Notes: generated by a model not told the origin, from the letters alone. A stretch of 64,000 nucleotides of DNA from Anisakis pegreffii (GCA_035041965.1 JAPYMA010001053.1:1-64000), one strand, 5' to 3'; positions 1-11,061 are shown, counted from the first letter of the stretch. Program-made: numbers and translations.

Positions 1-20
1 ATCATTATTCATTGAAAATT

Positions 21-1341
21 CCAGCAAACATATTTTACTTTGCGGGAAAACTGTGAAAATGAGCGATCGAAGGATCTCGTTGCAGAACCCAATGTGCTAG
101 CGTAGGTTTTCTGCAGTTTTTTGATGACGAAACATTGAATGCAATGCTGTGGTTGTGAAACAATCAAATTCGTGTGGAATAAGTTAATGTATTTGCTTGA
201 TGGTAACTGCAACGATGATGAACGTATGTCGAGTACCTTATTTGAAGTGGATGCGGGAGTACATTTTTTGCATCGCGAGTTGAATCTCATAACGCCGATG
301 AATTTCGAAAAGCTGGATCGATTATGGTTTTTATATCCGATTCAACCTTGTCATTTTTCCCATAGGAGGAACTGAAAGATTGTTCCATCGTGTCTTGAGA
401 GGTTTTTAAGTTTTCATCGATTTATTTCAAGAATAAATAAACTCAAGCTTTCACAATATGATGATGTCTAGATACCGACGTATATCTAAAATCCTTCATG
501 CCGAACTAAATGCGATGGAGACGGCTGAGTTATTCAGGTCTCCACATTACTCTGATGGCAACATCCAAAACTCACAATCATTTTTAGTCATTTTCAGAGT
601 GTGTATCATTATTAGTTACAGCTGCACAATTTGCTCTGCTTTGCATGCAACAACGATCAATTTCAACAAAAATATTCATTGCTCGACAAGCAACAGAACA
701 ACATTAAAATGACTACCATTAAATTTATAAAGAGTTTCATCTCGAACTGAAGATGATTGAGAGTTTTGAGAATGACTGAAAATGATTCAGAGTTTTGGAT
801 GTAGCGATCAGAGTAATGTGGAGACCTGAGTAACTCAGCCGTCTCCATCGCATGTAGTACGGAATGAAGAATTTTAGATATAGGTCGGTATCTACACAAC
901 ATCATGGTGTTAAAGGATGAGTTTATCTATCTTGAAATAAATCAGTGAAAACTTAAAAACCTCTCAAGACACGATGGAACAATCTTTCAGTTGCCTCCAA
1001 TGTGAAAAATGACAAAGTTGAATCGGATATAAAAACCATAATCGATCCAGCTTTTCGAAATTCATCGGCGATATGAGAATCAACTCGCGATGCAAAAAAT
1101 GTACTCTCGCATCCACTTCAAATAAGGTAACTGCAACGTTCATCACCGTTGCAGTTACCATCAAGCAAATACATTAACTTATTCCACACGAATTCGATTG
1201 TTTCACAACCACAGCATTGCATTCAATGTTTCGTCATCAAAAACCTGCAGAAAACCTACGCTAGCACATTGGGTTCTGCAACGAGATCCTTCGGTCGCTC
1301 ATTTTCACATGTTTTCCCGCAAAGTAAAATATGTTTGCTGG
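21..1341. repeat. Large imperfect palindrome (foldback element), arms about 575 bp
   Basis: The first part of the window reads back as its own reverse complement. The left arm, about 21-600, matches the right arm, about 765-1341, with small indels; the centre near 681 is a roughly 165-bp unpaired loop. For example CCAGCAAACAT at 21-31 is mirrored by ATGTTTGCTGG at 1331-1341, and CCACATTACTCTGAT near 542 by ATCAGAGTAATGTGG near 809. The right arm also holds a short perfect hairpin (1126-1159). Open frames in both arms are mirror images of each other and no known protein is seen. No target duplication is visible at the ends. It could be a foldback transposon or an inverted duplication; the mirror symmetry is certain, its origin is not. 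Confidence 0.85.
1126..1159. repeat. Short perfect hairpin inside the palindrome arm
   Basis: GGTAACTGCAACG (1126-1138) pairs perfectly with CGTTGCAGTTACC (1147-1159) around an 8-nt loop. The left arm of the large palindrome has only one half of this hairpin (near 205-217), so the second half arose or was lost after the arms formed. Confidence 0.85.
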
Positions 1342-1412
1342 AGTTTGGAAAGTTATTATTTAGATGATGTGAACTACCCGTAGAGCAGAATTGCACAAAT
1401 TTATTTACAAGC

Positions 1413-2019
1413 TCATTGATTCATAGTATTACTATCGACTTGACAAGGCTGCTGAGTGCATTTGATCGGTTGCTGAGGAGATATGTAGCCTGTGAATCGC
1501 ATCTTGTTGTTTCCAGCACCATCATTCGCGACTTTCGCTGCCCAGCCACTTCCTGATGATCCGCCGAAACTTCCATCCGGAGAACTGCTCCAACCAGCTC
1601 CTGACGAACCACCCCAACCGCCAGCCGCACTGATCGGTTCACTGCCTTCAAAAGTTACATTGATATTGCAAATTCTACCATCGGCAAAAAGTTCCATCAC
1701 CTATAATAGTCGCACTGTTGTGGATGGCGGCTATTAGTGAACAAAAGAACATGTAGGCACCTCAGTGGAGCGAACACTTCACAGCCCAATAATTCGGATA
1801 GTATAGAAACTATGAAAACTAAATAAGTGACTTTTGGTGCGTTGTTGCTCCAAACGACCTGGAAGAATTTGAATATGGTATTGGGTTGTGCTGAATACAA
1901 GCCGTATGATCCATTTGAGCTGAAACAGAAAATTTAGAAGTTATAAGAATTCAAGACTCACAGGCTACAAGGATAACGAGCAGAAGGACGAAGGCGGCAG
2001 AGGAGTCTCGTGGGGACAT
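1413..2019 (-). CDS. Secreted Gly/Ser/Trp-rich small protein, copy 1
   Basis: Family not recognised. Exon 1 (1958-2019) starts MSPRDSSAAFVLLLVILVA, a clear signal peptide. Exon 2 (1832-1919) gives a hydrophilic stretch containing NTIFKFFQVVWSNNAPK. Exon 3 (1413-1700) runs ELFADGRICNINVTFEG and then Gly/Ser/Trp-rich sequence with GGSSGAGW and GGSSGSGW repeats, and ends with two more cysteines. The model gives about 145 residues. The acceptors of exons 2 and 3 are good (TTTCAG, TTATAG). The 5' splice sites needed for a continuous frame (GTCTTG, GTCACT) are weak; a stronger GTGAGT lies 4 bp upstream of the first but puts exon 2 out of frame with exon 3. Start chosen for the signal peptide and the upstream TATA box. 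An AATAAA lies at 1400-1405, just after the stop. Confidence 0.65.
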
Positions 2020-2070
2020 GTTGAACCAGCTGAGGAGGACGATTTGATGAGTGAAGGTCCGCAGCGAGTG

Positions 2071-2078
2071 CTTTTATA
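2071..2078 (-). promoter_or_regulatory. TATA box of small-protein gene copy 1
   Basis: TATAAAAG on the minus strand, 52 bp upstream of the ATG at 2019. This leaves a short leader of about 20-25 nt if transcription starts about 30 bp downstream. The box is kept in all three gene copies. Confidence 0.65.
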
Positions 2079-2620
2079 CATGCTACAACGGGTTAATATT
2101 CTATAGAGATGACTTTTTTGATGAATCAGTAGCAGAAGTTCATTTGTATCTCTTCTTTCATTGTATCATCAGATAATGAGGTGTCATTATGGTTTTCTAG
2201 AATTATTTGAAGGTGGAACTATTCATTATGGCTCAACTTTTGATCTCGTAATGCATTTATAGGAACAATATTACATTTGAACGAGACAAGTTTTTTCGGG
2301 TTCACACGTGTATAAATTTACCAATGTAAGCGGCGTAATGCTATCATATTGTGGTGATTCTATTTTTTTTATTTCACCACTATTAAGCTAACAGAAATAC
2401 TCGCACTTAGTTATACAGCAGAGAGGTACCGCAAGCCTACATGAAAATCTATTGCTCGTCAATGCCACTGATGCAAATAATTTCAGCCGGTTGCATAACC
2501 TCTTGAAAAACCTGTGAACTGAAAATGGATTCTAATAGAGGTTTTCATTCTCACTCACTATATCTGCATATAACGTAAGGAATAAACGGAAAACCAACAT
2601 GTATTCATTGTGCCACAATA

Positions 2621-4430
2621 GATCGATCTATACATTACCATAGCACTGTAAGGTTACCATATTCATGCCAACGGTACTCTCACGCTTGCGCAGCAACATA
2701 GCGATTTCTCCACATCGTTAGATTCCACAGATCCTCTAGATTTCGAAAAACATATATCTTGTCGGGCGATTTTGTTTACATAACGATCTGTAGCTGATTT
2801 CTTGAAGTATCTCAACAAGCGCAGTGTAGCTCGATTGTATCCTTTATATCACCATAGATCAATCTATGCATTACTATAGCATTATAAGGTTACCACCTTC
2901 AAGGTACCGGTATTCTCAAGTTTGCCCAGTAACATAGCGATTTCTCAACACCGTTCGATTCTGCAGAACCTCCAGATTCAGAATTACTTATATCCTGTCG
3001 GGCGATTTTGTTTACATAACGACCTGTAGCTGATTTCTTGAAGTATCTCAACTAGCGCAGTGTCGCTCGATTATATCCTTTATATCACCATAGATCAATC
3101 TATACATTACTATAGCACTATAAGGTTACCATCTTCATGCTAATGGTAGTCTCAGGTTTGCCCAGTAACATAGCGATTTCTCAACACCGTTCGATTCTGC
3201 AGAACCTCCAGATTCAGAATTACTTATATCTTGTCGGGCGATTTTGTTTACATAACGACCTGTAGCTGATTTCTTGAAGTATCTCAACTAGCGCAGTGTC
3301 GCTCGATTATATCCTTTATATCACCATAGATCAATCTATACATTACTATAGCACTATAAGGATACCATCTTCATGCTAATGGTAATCTCAGGTTTGCCCA
3401 GTAACATAGCGATTTCATAACACCGTTACATTCCACAGATCCTCTAGATCCCGAAAAACATATATCTTGTCGGGCGATTTTGTTTACATAACGATCTGTA
3501 GCTGATTTCTTGAAGTATCTCAACAAGCGCAGTGTAGCTCGATTGTATCCTTTATATCACCATAGATCAATCTATGCATTACTATAGCATTATAAGGTTA
3601 CCACCTTCAAGGTACCGGTATTCTCAAGTTTGCCCAGTAACATAGCGATTTCTCAACACCGTTCGATTCTGCAGAACCTCCAGATTCAGAATTACTTATA
3701 TCCTGTCGGGCGATTTTGTTTACATAACGACCTGTAGCTGATTTCTTGAAGTATCTCAACTAGGGCAGTGCCGCTCGATTATATTCATGGTATCACAATA
3801 GATCAATCTATACATTACTATAGCACTATAAGGTTACCATCTTCATGCTAATGGTAGTCTCAGGTTTGCCCAGTAACAAAGCGATTTCTTAACACCGTTC
3901 GATTCTGCAGAACCTCCAGATTCAGAATTACTTATATCTTGTCGGGCGATTTTGTTTACATAACGACCTGTAGCTGATTTCTTGAAGTATCTCAACAAGC
4001 GCAGTGTAGCTCGATTGTATCCTTTATATCACCATAGATCAATCTATGCATTTCTATAGCATTATAAGGTTACCACCTTCAAGGTACCGGTATTCTCAAG
4101 TTTGCCCAGTAACATAGCGATTTCATAACACCGTTACATTCCACAGATCCTCTAGATCCCGAAAAACATATATCTTGTCGGGCGATTTTGTTTAGATAAC
4201 GACCTGTAGCTGATTTCTTGAAGTATCTCAACTAGCGCAGTGTCGCTCGATTATATCCTTTATATCACCATAGATCAATCTATACATTTCTATAGCACTA
4301 TAAGGTTACCATCTTCATGCTAATGGTAGTCTCAGGTTTGCCCAGTAACATAGCGATTTCTTAACACCGTTACATTCCACAGATCCTCTACATACCGAAA
4401 ACCATATATCTTGTCGGGCGATTTTGTTTA
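2621..4430. repeat. Satellite array 1: eight 236-bp monomers
   Basis: Monomers start with GATCRATCTAT at 2621, 2857, 3093, 3329, 3565, 3801, 4037 and 4273, exactly 236 bp apart; the last is cut short near 4430. Each contains TTGTCGGGCGATTTTGTTTA or a one-base variant. The first monomer is the most diverged. The others fall into two types: type A (2, 5, 7) has ACCTTCAAGGTACCGG, type B (3, 4, 6, 8) has ATCTTCATGCTAATGG. No open frame is shared between monomers. Confidence 0.95.
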
Positions 4431-4572
4431 CGTGAGGAGATATAGCTTTGGTCTCATTTACATGAGGACAGAGTATGTCTGTTGATAATTATGTTTGCTG
4501 GAGTTTGGAAAGTTATTATTTAGATGATGTGAACTACCCGTAGAGCAGAATTGCACAAATTTATTTACAAGC

Positions 4573-5179
4573 TCATTGATTCATAGTATTACTATCGACT
4601 TGACAAGGCTGCTGAGTGCATTTGATCGGTTGCTGAGGAGATATGTAGCCTGTGAATCGCATCTTGTTGTTTCCAGCACCATCATTCGCGACTTTCGCTG
4701 CCCAGCCACTTCCTGATGATCCGCCGAAACTTCCATCCGGAGAACTGCTCCAACCAGCTCCTGACGAACCACCCCAACCGCCAGCCGCACTGATCGGTTC
4801 ACTGCCTTCAAAAGTTACATTGATATTGCAAATTCTACCATCGGCAAAAAGTTCCATCACCTATAATAGTCGCACTGTTGTGGATGGCGGCTATTAGTGA
4901 ACAAAAGAACATGTAGGCACCTCAGTGGAGCGAACACTTCACAGCCCAATAATTCGGATAGTATAGAAACTATGAAAACTAAATAAGTGACTTTTGGTGC
5001 GTTGTTGCTCCAAACGACCTGGAAGAATTTGAATATGGTATTGGGTTGTGCTGAATACAAGCCGTATGATCCATTTGAGCTGAAACAGAAAATTTAGAAG
5101 TTATAAGAATTCAAGACTCACAGGCTACAAGGATAACGAGCAGAAGGACGAAGGCGGCAGAGGAGTCTCGTGGGGACAT
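4573..5179 (-). CDS. Secreted Gly/Ser/Trp-rich small protein, copy 2
   Basis: Second copy of the gene at 1413-2019, shifted by 3160 bp. Exon 1 is 5118-5179 (signal peptide), exon 2 is 4992-5079 and exon 3 is 4573-4860. I see no difference from copy 1 in the exons. The same weak 5' splice sites are present. It has its own TATA box at 5231-5238 and AATAAA at 4560-4565, so it should be an independent transcription unit. Function unknown. Confidence 0.65.
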
Positions 5180-5230
5180 GTTGAACCAGCTGAGGAGGAC
5201 GATTTGATGAGTGAAGGTCCGCAGCGAGTG

Positions 5231-5238
5231 CTTTTATA
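5231..5238 (-). promoter_or_regulatory. TATA box of small-protein gene copy 2
   Basis: TATAAAAG on the minus strand at the same distance from the ATG (5179) as in copy 1. Confidence 0.65.
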
Positions 5239-5780
5239 CATGCTACAACGGGTTAATATTCTATAGAGATGACTTTTTTGATGAATCAGTAGCAGAAGTT
5301 CATTTGTATCTCTTCTTTCATTGTATCATCAGATAATGAGGTGTCATTATGGTTTTCTAGAATTATTTGAAGGTGGAACTATTCATTATGGCTCAACTTT
5401 TGATCTCGTAATGCATTTATAGGAACAATATTACATTTGAACGAGACAAGTTTTTTCGGGTTCACACGTGTATAAATTTACCAATGTAAGCGGCGTAATG
5501 CTATCATATTGTGGTGATTCTATTTTTTTTATTTCACCACTATTAAGCTAACAGAAATACTCGCACTTAGTTATACAGCAGAGAGGTACCGCAAGCCTAC
5601 ATGAAAATCTATTGCTCGTCAATGCCACTGATGCAAATAATTTCAGCCGGTTGCATAACCTCTTGAAAAACCTGTGAACTGAAAATGGATTCTAATAGAG
5701 GTTTTCATTCTCACTCACTATATCTGCATATAACGTAAGGAATAAACGGAAAACCAACATGTATTCATTGTGCCACAATA

Positions 5781-6890
5781 GATCGATCTATACATTACCA
5801 TAGCACTGTAAGGTTACCATATTCATGCCAACGGTACTCTCACGCTTGCGCAGCAACATAGCGATTTCTCCACATCGTTAGATTCCACAGATCCTCTAGA
5901 TTTCGAAAAACATATATCTTGTCGGGCGATTTTGTTTACATAACGATCTGTAGCTGATTTCTTGAAGTATCTCAACAAGCGCAGTGTAGCTCGATTGTAT
6001 CCTTTATATCACCATAGATCAATCTATGCATTACTATAGCATTATAAGGTTACCACCTTCAAGGTACCGGTATTCTCAAGTTTGCCCAGTAACATAGCGA
6101 TTTCTCAACACCGTTCGATTCTGCAGAACCTCCAGATTCAGAATTACTTATATCCTGTCGGGCGATTTTGTTTACATAACGACCTGTAGCTGATTTCTTG
6201 AAGTATCTCAACTAGCGCAGTGTCGCTCGATTATATCCTTTATATCACCATAGATCAATCTATACATTACTATAGCACTATAAGGTTACCATCTTCATGC
6301 TAATGGTAGTCTCAGGTTTGCCCAGTAACAAAGCGATTTCTTAACACCGTTCGATTCTGCAGAACCTCCAGATTCAGAATTACTTATATCTTGTCGGGCG
6401 ATTTTGTTTACATAACGACCTGTAGCTGATTTCTTGAAGTATCTCAACAAGCGCAGTGTAGCTCGATTATATCCTTTATATCACCATAGATCAATCTATG
6501 CATTACTATAGCATTATAAGGTTACCACCTTCAAGGTACCGGTATTCTCAAGTTTGCCCAGTAACATAGCGATTTCTCAACACCGTTCGATTCTGCAGAA
6601 CCTCCAGATTCAGAATTACTTATATCTTGTCGGGCGATTTTGTTTACTTAACGACCTGTAGCTGATTTCTTGAAGTATCTCAACTAGTGCAGTGTCGCTC
6701 GATTATATCCTTTATATCACCATAGATCAATCTATACATTGCTATAGCACTATAAGGTTACAATCTTCATGCTAATGGTAGTCTCAGGTTTGCCCAGTAA
6801 CATAGCGATTTCTTAACACCGTTACATTTCACAGATCCTCTACATACCGAAAACCATATATCTTGTCGGGCGATTTTGTTTACGTGAGGA
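5781..6890. repeat. Satellite array 2: five 236-bp monomers
   Basis: Monomers start at 5781, 6017, 6253, 6489 and 6725, again exactly 236 bp apart, with the last truncated. After the diverged first monomer the order is A-B-A-B, a regular dimeric pattern. Array 1 is A-B-B-A-B-A-B, so the arrays differ by gain or loss of whole monomers. Confidence 0.95.
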
Positions 6891-7024
6891 GATATAGCTT
6901 TGGTCTCATTTACATGAGGACGGAGTATGTCTGTTGATAATTATGTTTGCTGGAGTTTGGAAAGTTATTATTTAGATGATGTGAACTACCCGTAGAGCAG
7001 AATTGCACAAATTTATTTACAAGC

Positions 7025-7631
7025 TCATTGATTCATAGTATTACTATCGACTTGACAAGGCTGCTGAGTGCATTTGATCGGTTGCTGAGGAGATATGTAG
7101 CCTGTGAATCGCATCTTGTTGTTTCCAGCACCATCATTCGCGACTTTCGCTGCCCAGCCACTTCCTGATGATCCGCCGAAACTTCCATCCGGTGAACTGC
7201 TCCAACCAGCTCCTGACGAACCACCCCAACCGCCAGCCGCACTGATCGGTTCACTGCCTTCAAAAGTTACATTGATATTGCAAATTCTACCATCGGCAAA
7301 AAGTTCCATCACCTATAATAGTCGCACTGTTGTGGATGGCGGCTATTAGTGAACAAAAGAACATGTAGGCACCTCAGTGGAGCGAACACTTCACAGCCCA
7401 ATAATTCGGATAGTATAGAAACTATGAAAACTAAATAAGTGACTTTTGGTGCATTGTTGCTCCAAACGACCTGGAAGAATTTGAATATGGTATTGGGTTG
7501 TGCTGAATACAAGCCGTATGATCCATTTGAGCTGAAACAGAAAATTTAGAAGTAATGAGAATTCAAGACTCACAGGCTACAAGGATAACGAGCAGAAGGA
7601 CGAAGGCGGCAGAGGAGTCTCGTGGGGACAT
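7025..7631 (-). CDS. Secreted Gly/Ser/Trp-rich small protein, copy 3
   Basis: Third copy, with exon 1 at 7570-7631, exon 2 at 7444-7531 and exon 3 at 7025-7312. Two exon substitutions relative to copies 1 and 2 are visible. One changes AAC to AAT in the SNNAP stretch of exon 2, the other TCT to TCA in the SSPDG stretch of exon 3. Both are silent in the frame used here and would change the protein in an alternative frame, which supports this reading. TATA box at 7683-7690. Function unknown. Confidence 0.65.
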
Positions 7632-7682
7632 GTTGAATGAGCTGAGGAGGACGATTTGATGAGTGAAGGTCTGCAGCGAGTG

Positions 7683-7690
7683 CTTTTATA
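7683..7690 (-). promoter_or_regulatory. TATA box of small-protein gene copy 3
   Basis: TATAAAAG retained although the bases immediately upstream differ from copies 1 and 2 (ATTGC instead of CATGC on the plus strand). Confidence 0.6.
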
Positions 7691-8920
7691 ATTGCTACAA
7701 CGGGTTAATATTCTATAGAGATGACTTTTTTGATGAATCAGTAGCAGAAGTTCATTTGTATCTCTTCTTTCATTGTATCATGAGATAATGAGGTGTCATT
7801 ATGGTTTTCTAGAATTATTTGAAGGTGGAGCAACGCATTATGGCTCAAATCAAGTGCATTTGATCTCATGACACATCTATTGAGGCAATATTTGAATGGG
7901 GCAACTTTTTTTGACTCTTGTATAAGCAATTCAACAATGTTCACGATGTAACGTTATAACATTGTAATAATACTGTTTTTGTTCTTTTTTGCTATCATTA
8001 AACAAACGCAAGCACTCGCACAAAATTAGATAGCAGCGAGATACCGTAAGCCTCAGAGAAAATGAACCCACCCAACATGCCATTAATTCCTCATCGACGT
8101 CGCTGACTCGCAAATAAATTCAGCCGTTTCGGTTATATGACTTCTCGAATAGGTTTTTTATAACTTGCGTAATAAAAGTGGATTCTGATTGAAAGTTTCC
8201 TTCTCAGAAAACAAATCCATTTTCACAAAAATCCATTTCTCGCACAGACTGAATCTGGCGATGGGAAATGAGTTTATTAAATTTTTGCTGATTTGAAAGC
8301 ATGAAACTGAGTGGAATAATGATAAGTCAAATGTGAAGATTAGATGAGAAATACTCGAAATATTAGTTGCTCAGTTGTTCTCACTTTGCTGTTGTAGACA
8401 TCGAATGATACTTTAGAATACAACCTGTAAGTTGCAAATTCCTTCTCGAGATATATATTTATCTGCTGTCCTGGAGATAGCTTGGTCTAACTATGGTGGC
8501 TAATTTTTGACTGGTTGTTTTGAGTAAGTATACTTGGTCGAGTTAGCTCGTTAGAGTGTGTTGGATAGAGTTTCATTATTCGCTATCTCCACCATCAAAT
8601 CCTGAGCCCTGTGCTCCCATACATCACCCATTCTTTTTTCAGTCAGATGGAAATCTTGAGGCTGTGCCGTGGATCAACAGTTACTGTATAAAATCTTCTG
8701 ATTGTAAATGTATTGCGTCACGAAAGTTATATTATAAAAAATCTATTTTTAACTATTAACAAATAACAATTAAAATACAACAAAATTAATGTTGTACGAT
8801 ACAATTTCGAACGCAACTTTGCTAAGGTGCGATAGAATTACGACTAGAGGAAGGACGAGATTTGGTTAATTTTTTCAAGAAACAAAAACACGTATGAAAC
8901 ATTAAAATTTCACTTTATCC

Positions 8921-9033
8921 AGTATGTTGCGGGGATCGGGGACTGTCACCGACTTTTGCCTAGCCGTCTACATTTTCCTGGTCCCGATTGCAAAATTTCG
9001 TCCCCGACTTATTTTACGTCCCGGCAACATACC
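8921..9033. mobile_element. Possible small inverted-repeat element (MITE relic)
   Basis: The left end AGTATGTTGCGGGGA and the reverse complement of the right end GGTATGTTGCCGGGA match at 13 of 15 bases. The inside is rich in GGGAC and GTCCC motifs. No convincing target duplication is seen, so this is tentative. Confidence 0.4.
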
Positions 9034-9303
9034 AGTTTTGACTCTTTTCTGCTTGTGTTTTGTCAAAAAAGCAGATCTTTTGATCTTTGAGGAGCAATAG
9101 TAAATTTCGTCGGATTCGAATCGTTTGATGTCCAGTGGCCAGGTAGCTTCATATATTTTAACTGAAACCATCTGAATGGTGAAAAATATTTGTTTCATTG
9201 GGTGAAGTTATTCTGAATATAAAACGTATGTATTTAACAGTATCAATAAAACGTAATACAAAATGCAACATGAGAAAATAACTAGGGCAGTGATACATAT
9301 CAA

Positions 9304-9329
9304 GAGTTACCGGAGACGCTCGGTAACTC
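9304..9329. repeat. Short hairpin
   Basis: GAGTTACCG (9304-9312) pairs with CGGTAACTC (9321-9329) around an 8-nt loop. Further CGGTAACT and TTACCG motifs follow within 40 bp, suggesting a decayed repeat. Confidence 0.6.
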
Positions 9330-9495
9330 ATATATTACCGCCCGGTAACTTCTGACGGATATCAGCAGTTACTGGACAGTGATACCGGAATTTACATATC
9401 AGTTAGTATTATCAATGTCACAATAACTTTGAGCTAAAATTAAACTGGATATTCATTGATGAACGATCCGATTCACAGGATATTCACAAAATCGA

Positions 9496-11061
9496 TTACA
9501 ATCCGTCAACTGATGCAGGGAACAGTGAGCCAATCATGTCGGTCCTTGGGCCATCCACATGTTTGATGATGCCTCTTTCGACGTGATATATATTGTTTGG
9601 CAAGCGAATTGTGAATTTCGGCGATTTTGCATATATCCAATCGAAACTCCGTAAAAGTTCGTCATTTTCGCCTACTCCAGGAAACTGCTTCTCATCCATA
9701 ACGTTTTCCACGACGCAATCTTCAGTCTCCTGAAAAAAATTGACGAAAATAATCAAACGGGAATTTCTTTGCCAAGACACTGTTTCAGCTGTGTTTGTTT
9801 TTGATCGTATATCTCAGAAGAAGCATGACGCGATGAAATAATTTACTGAATGACGAACTGATGCGTACTCGCCTCGTATTGACGTTTGAAAGCATCAGTG
9901 ATAATGGCAATAACATTTTGGGTCGTTATTCGAATATCATCTTGAGTCAGAAAACCAACTGCTGGAGCGCGAACACTCGCAGTTGCATTCGTGGTGATCA
10001 CTCCCTGAAAGTATAAACTAATCTCAATCAAATTCATAACTGAACTCACACTCTGGTTCTAACATTGTGAACAGACAACGAAATGAATCAAAACTGTCAA
10101 ATGTCACAAATGCTAGCTAACAATTAATTTTAACGGCTCGTCTAGAATACAATCGAAAAATTTAGAATGACGAGATGGCTGCTGAAACAGAGCAGAATGG
10201 ATCTGTCAGAGTACTGTTCATCGCATGGGATTATTCGTTACCTCGAGTGGCGATTTTAGAGATTTTTTAAGTGTCGGCAGATCCGTGTCTACCAACAGCG
10301 ACATATGATGATAGGCACGTCCATGCGCAATACGAGCTGCGGTTCCAGAAACTTTACGTTCACCAGGTTGAAGCCACAAATCGTCACGCGTATTCGGTAT
10401 TAACTTGAATTTAAGCATCCACAAATTACCGAACATTTTCAAACGTTGTATTCAGCGTAATGCTCTAAGCAATTTGATTCTGCGAGAAGGAACGAAACAT
10501 TGACGGAAAGCCAAAAGTACTCACCTCAAGCTGGTAGGCATCGTTGAGAGCACTGGCGATCAGCTTCAAATTTGCTGCTCGATGATGATTTTTGTGTTCG
10601 GTTAGTATGGAGATATTCACGTTGCCTGAGAAATCACGATAACGCTTTCGGATGAGCGCAAAAAATGAAAGGATGTGAAAAAGCGACCGAAACGTACCGA
10701 GATCATGGTAAACAGCGCCGCCACCACTGTGCCGTCTAACGATATCGATATTACGTTCCTTCACGAATTCAATATTTATTTCTTTCCACGGATTTTGATG
10801 CCTTCCAATAACGACCGTCGGATTATTACTGCAGTTAGGTCAACAACGTTCACTCGGTTGGTATGGGTTACTTGATCGAGTAAAGAAATTTTATAAGAAC
10901 ATATTAGAAAGAATGGCAACTGAGTGGAAGGTTTACCTCCAAAATAGGATCGCATGACCGAATTTCTCAATTTGGTGATGTCGGAACAACCATTCCTCAA
11001 ATGCCAAATTTTCGAATATACTTTTTGAGAGTGAATAAAATATTCGAGCCCGTTTAACCAT
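9496..11061 (-). CDS. LIPT1: Lipoyltransferase 1 (lipoate-protein ligase A family)
   Basis: Mitochondrial enzyme that transfers lipoyl groups to the E2 subunits of 2-oxoacid dehydrogenases. Exons: 10937-11061, 10698-10828, 10525-10625, 10242-10403, 9873-10004, 9496-9729; 294 residues. Family motifs are clear: [10 protein letters not shown] near the start, [10 protein letters not shown], the lipoate-binding [13 protein letters not shown] (about residues 75-87), [17 protein letters not shown], and [12 protein letters not shown] in the last exon. The start [12 protein letters not shown] follows an in-frame TGA. The last intron needs a GC donor (GAG|GCGAGT) to keep the frame; reading through would end after nine further codons. 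The product is shorter than the human protein (about 373), lacking much of the C-terminal domain, and no obvious mitochondrial presequence is seen. Function follows from the family; exon borders are inferred. Confidence 0.93.

Larger units (their letters stand above)
1331..4490. repeat. Tandem duplication unit 1 (3160 bp): gene plus satellite array
   Basis: The unit starts at ATGTTTGCTGG, which is also the outer edge of the right palindrome arm, and runs through the small secreted-protein gene, its promoter, about 550 bp of spacer and eight 236-bp monomers. The next copy starts again with the same bases at 4491. The gene and spacer of units 1 and 2 appear almost identical base for base, so the duplication is recent or homogenised. 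Confidence 0.92.
4491..6942. repeat. Tandem duplication unit 2 (2452 bp): gene plus satellite array
   Basis: Second copy of the unit. It is 708 bp shorter than unit 1, which is exactly 3 x 236 bp, and the shortening lies wholly in the satellite array (five monomers instead of eight). The gene and spacer portions match unit 1. Confidence 0.92.
6943..8150. repeat. Tandem duplication unit 3, partial and diverged, no satellite array
   Basis: The third copy is nearly identical to the others through the gene and promoter, up to about 7825. Then it diverges stepwise (substitutions and small indels) and fades out near 8150, before the point where the other copies enter their satellite arrays. It is therefore either the oldest copy or a copy recombined with older flanking DNA. 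Confidence 0.8.
8150..9495. other. Intergenic stretch with one relic inverted-repeat element
   Basis: AT-rich sequence with no recognisable coding exon. It contains a possible MITE relic (8921-9033) and a hairpin (9304-9329), listed separately. Confidence 0.6.

Noticed and set aside
9..1367. Mirror-image open frames in the palindrome arms (QLPSSKYINLFHTN type)
   Set aside because: They arise from the inverted repeat, carry no domain, and the two arms disagree in length and stops.
1413..1737. Overlapping open frames on both strands across the small gene (76-codon minus frame, 81-codon plus frame)
   Set aside because: They are shadows of the Gly/Ser/Trp frame; the copy-3 substitution is silent only in the chosen frame and changes the other minus frame.
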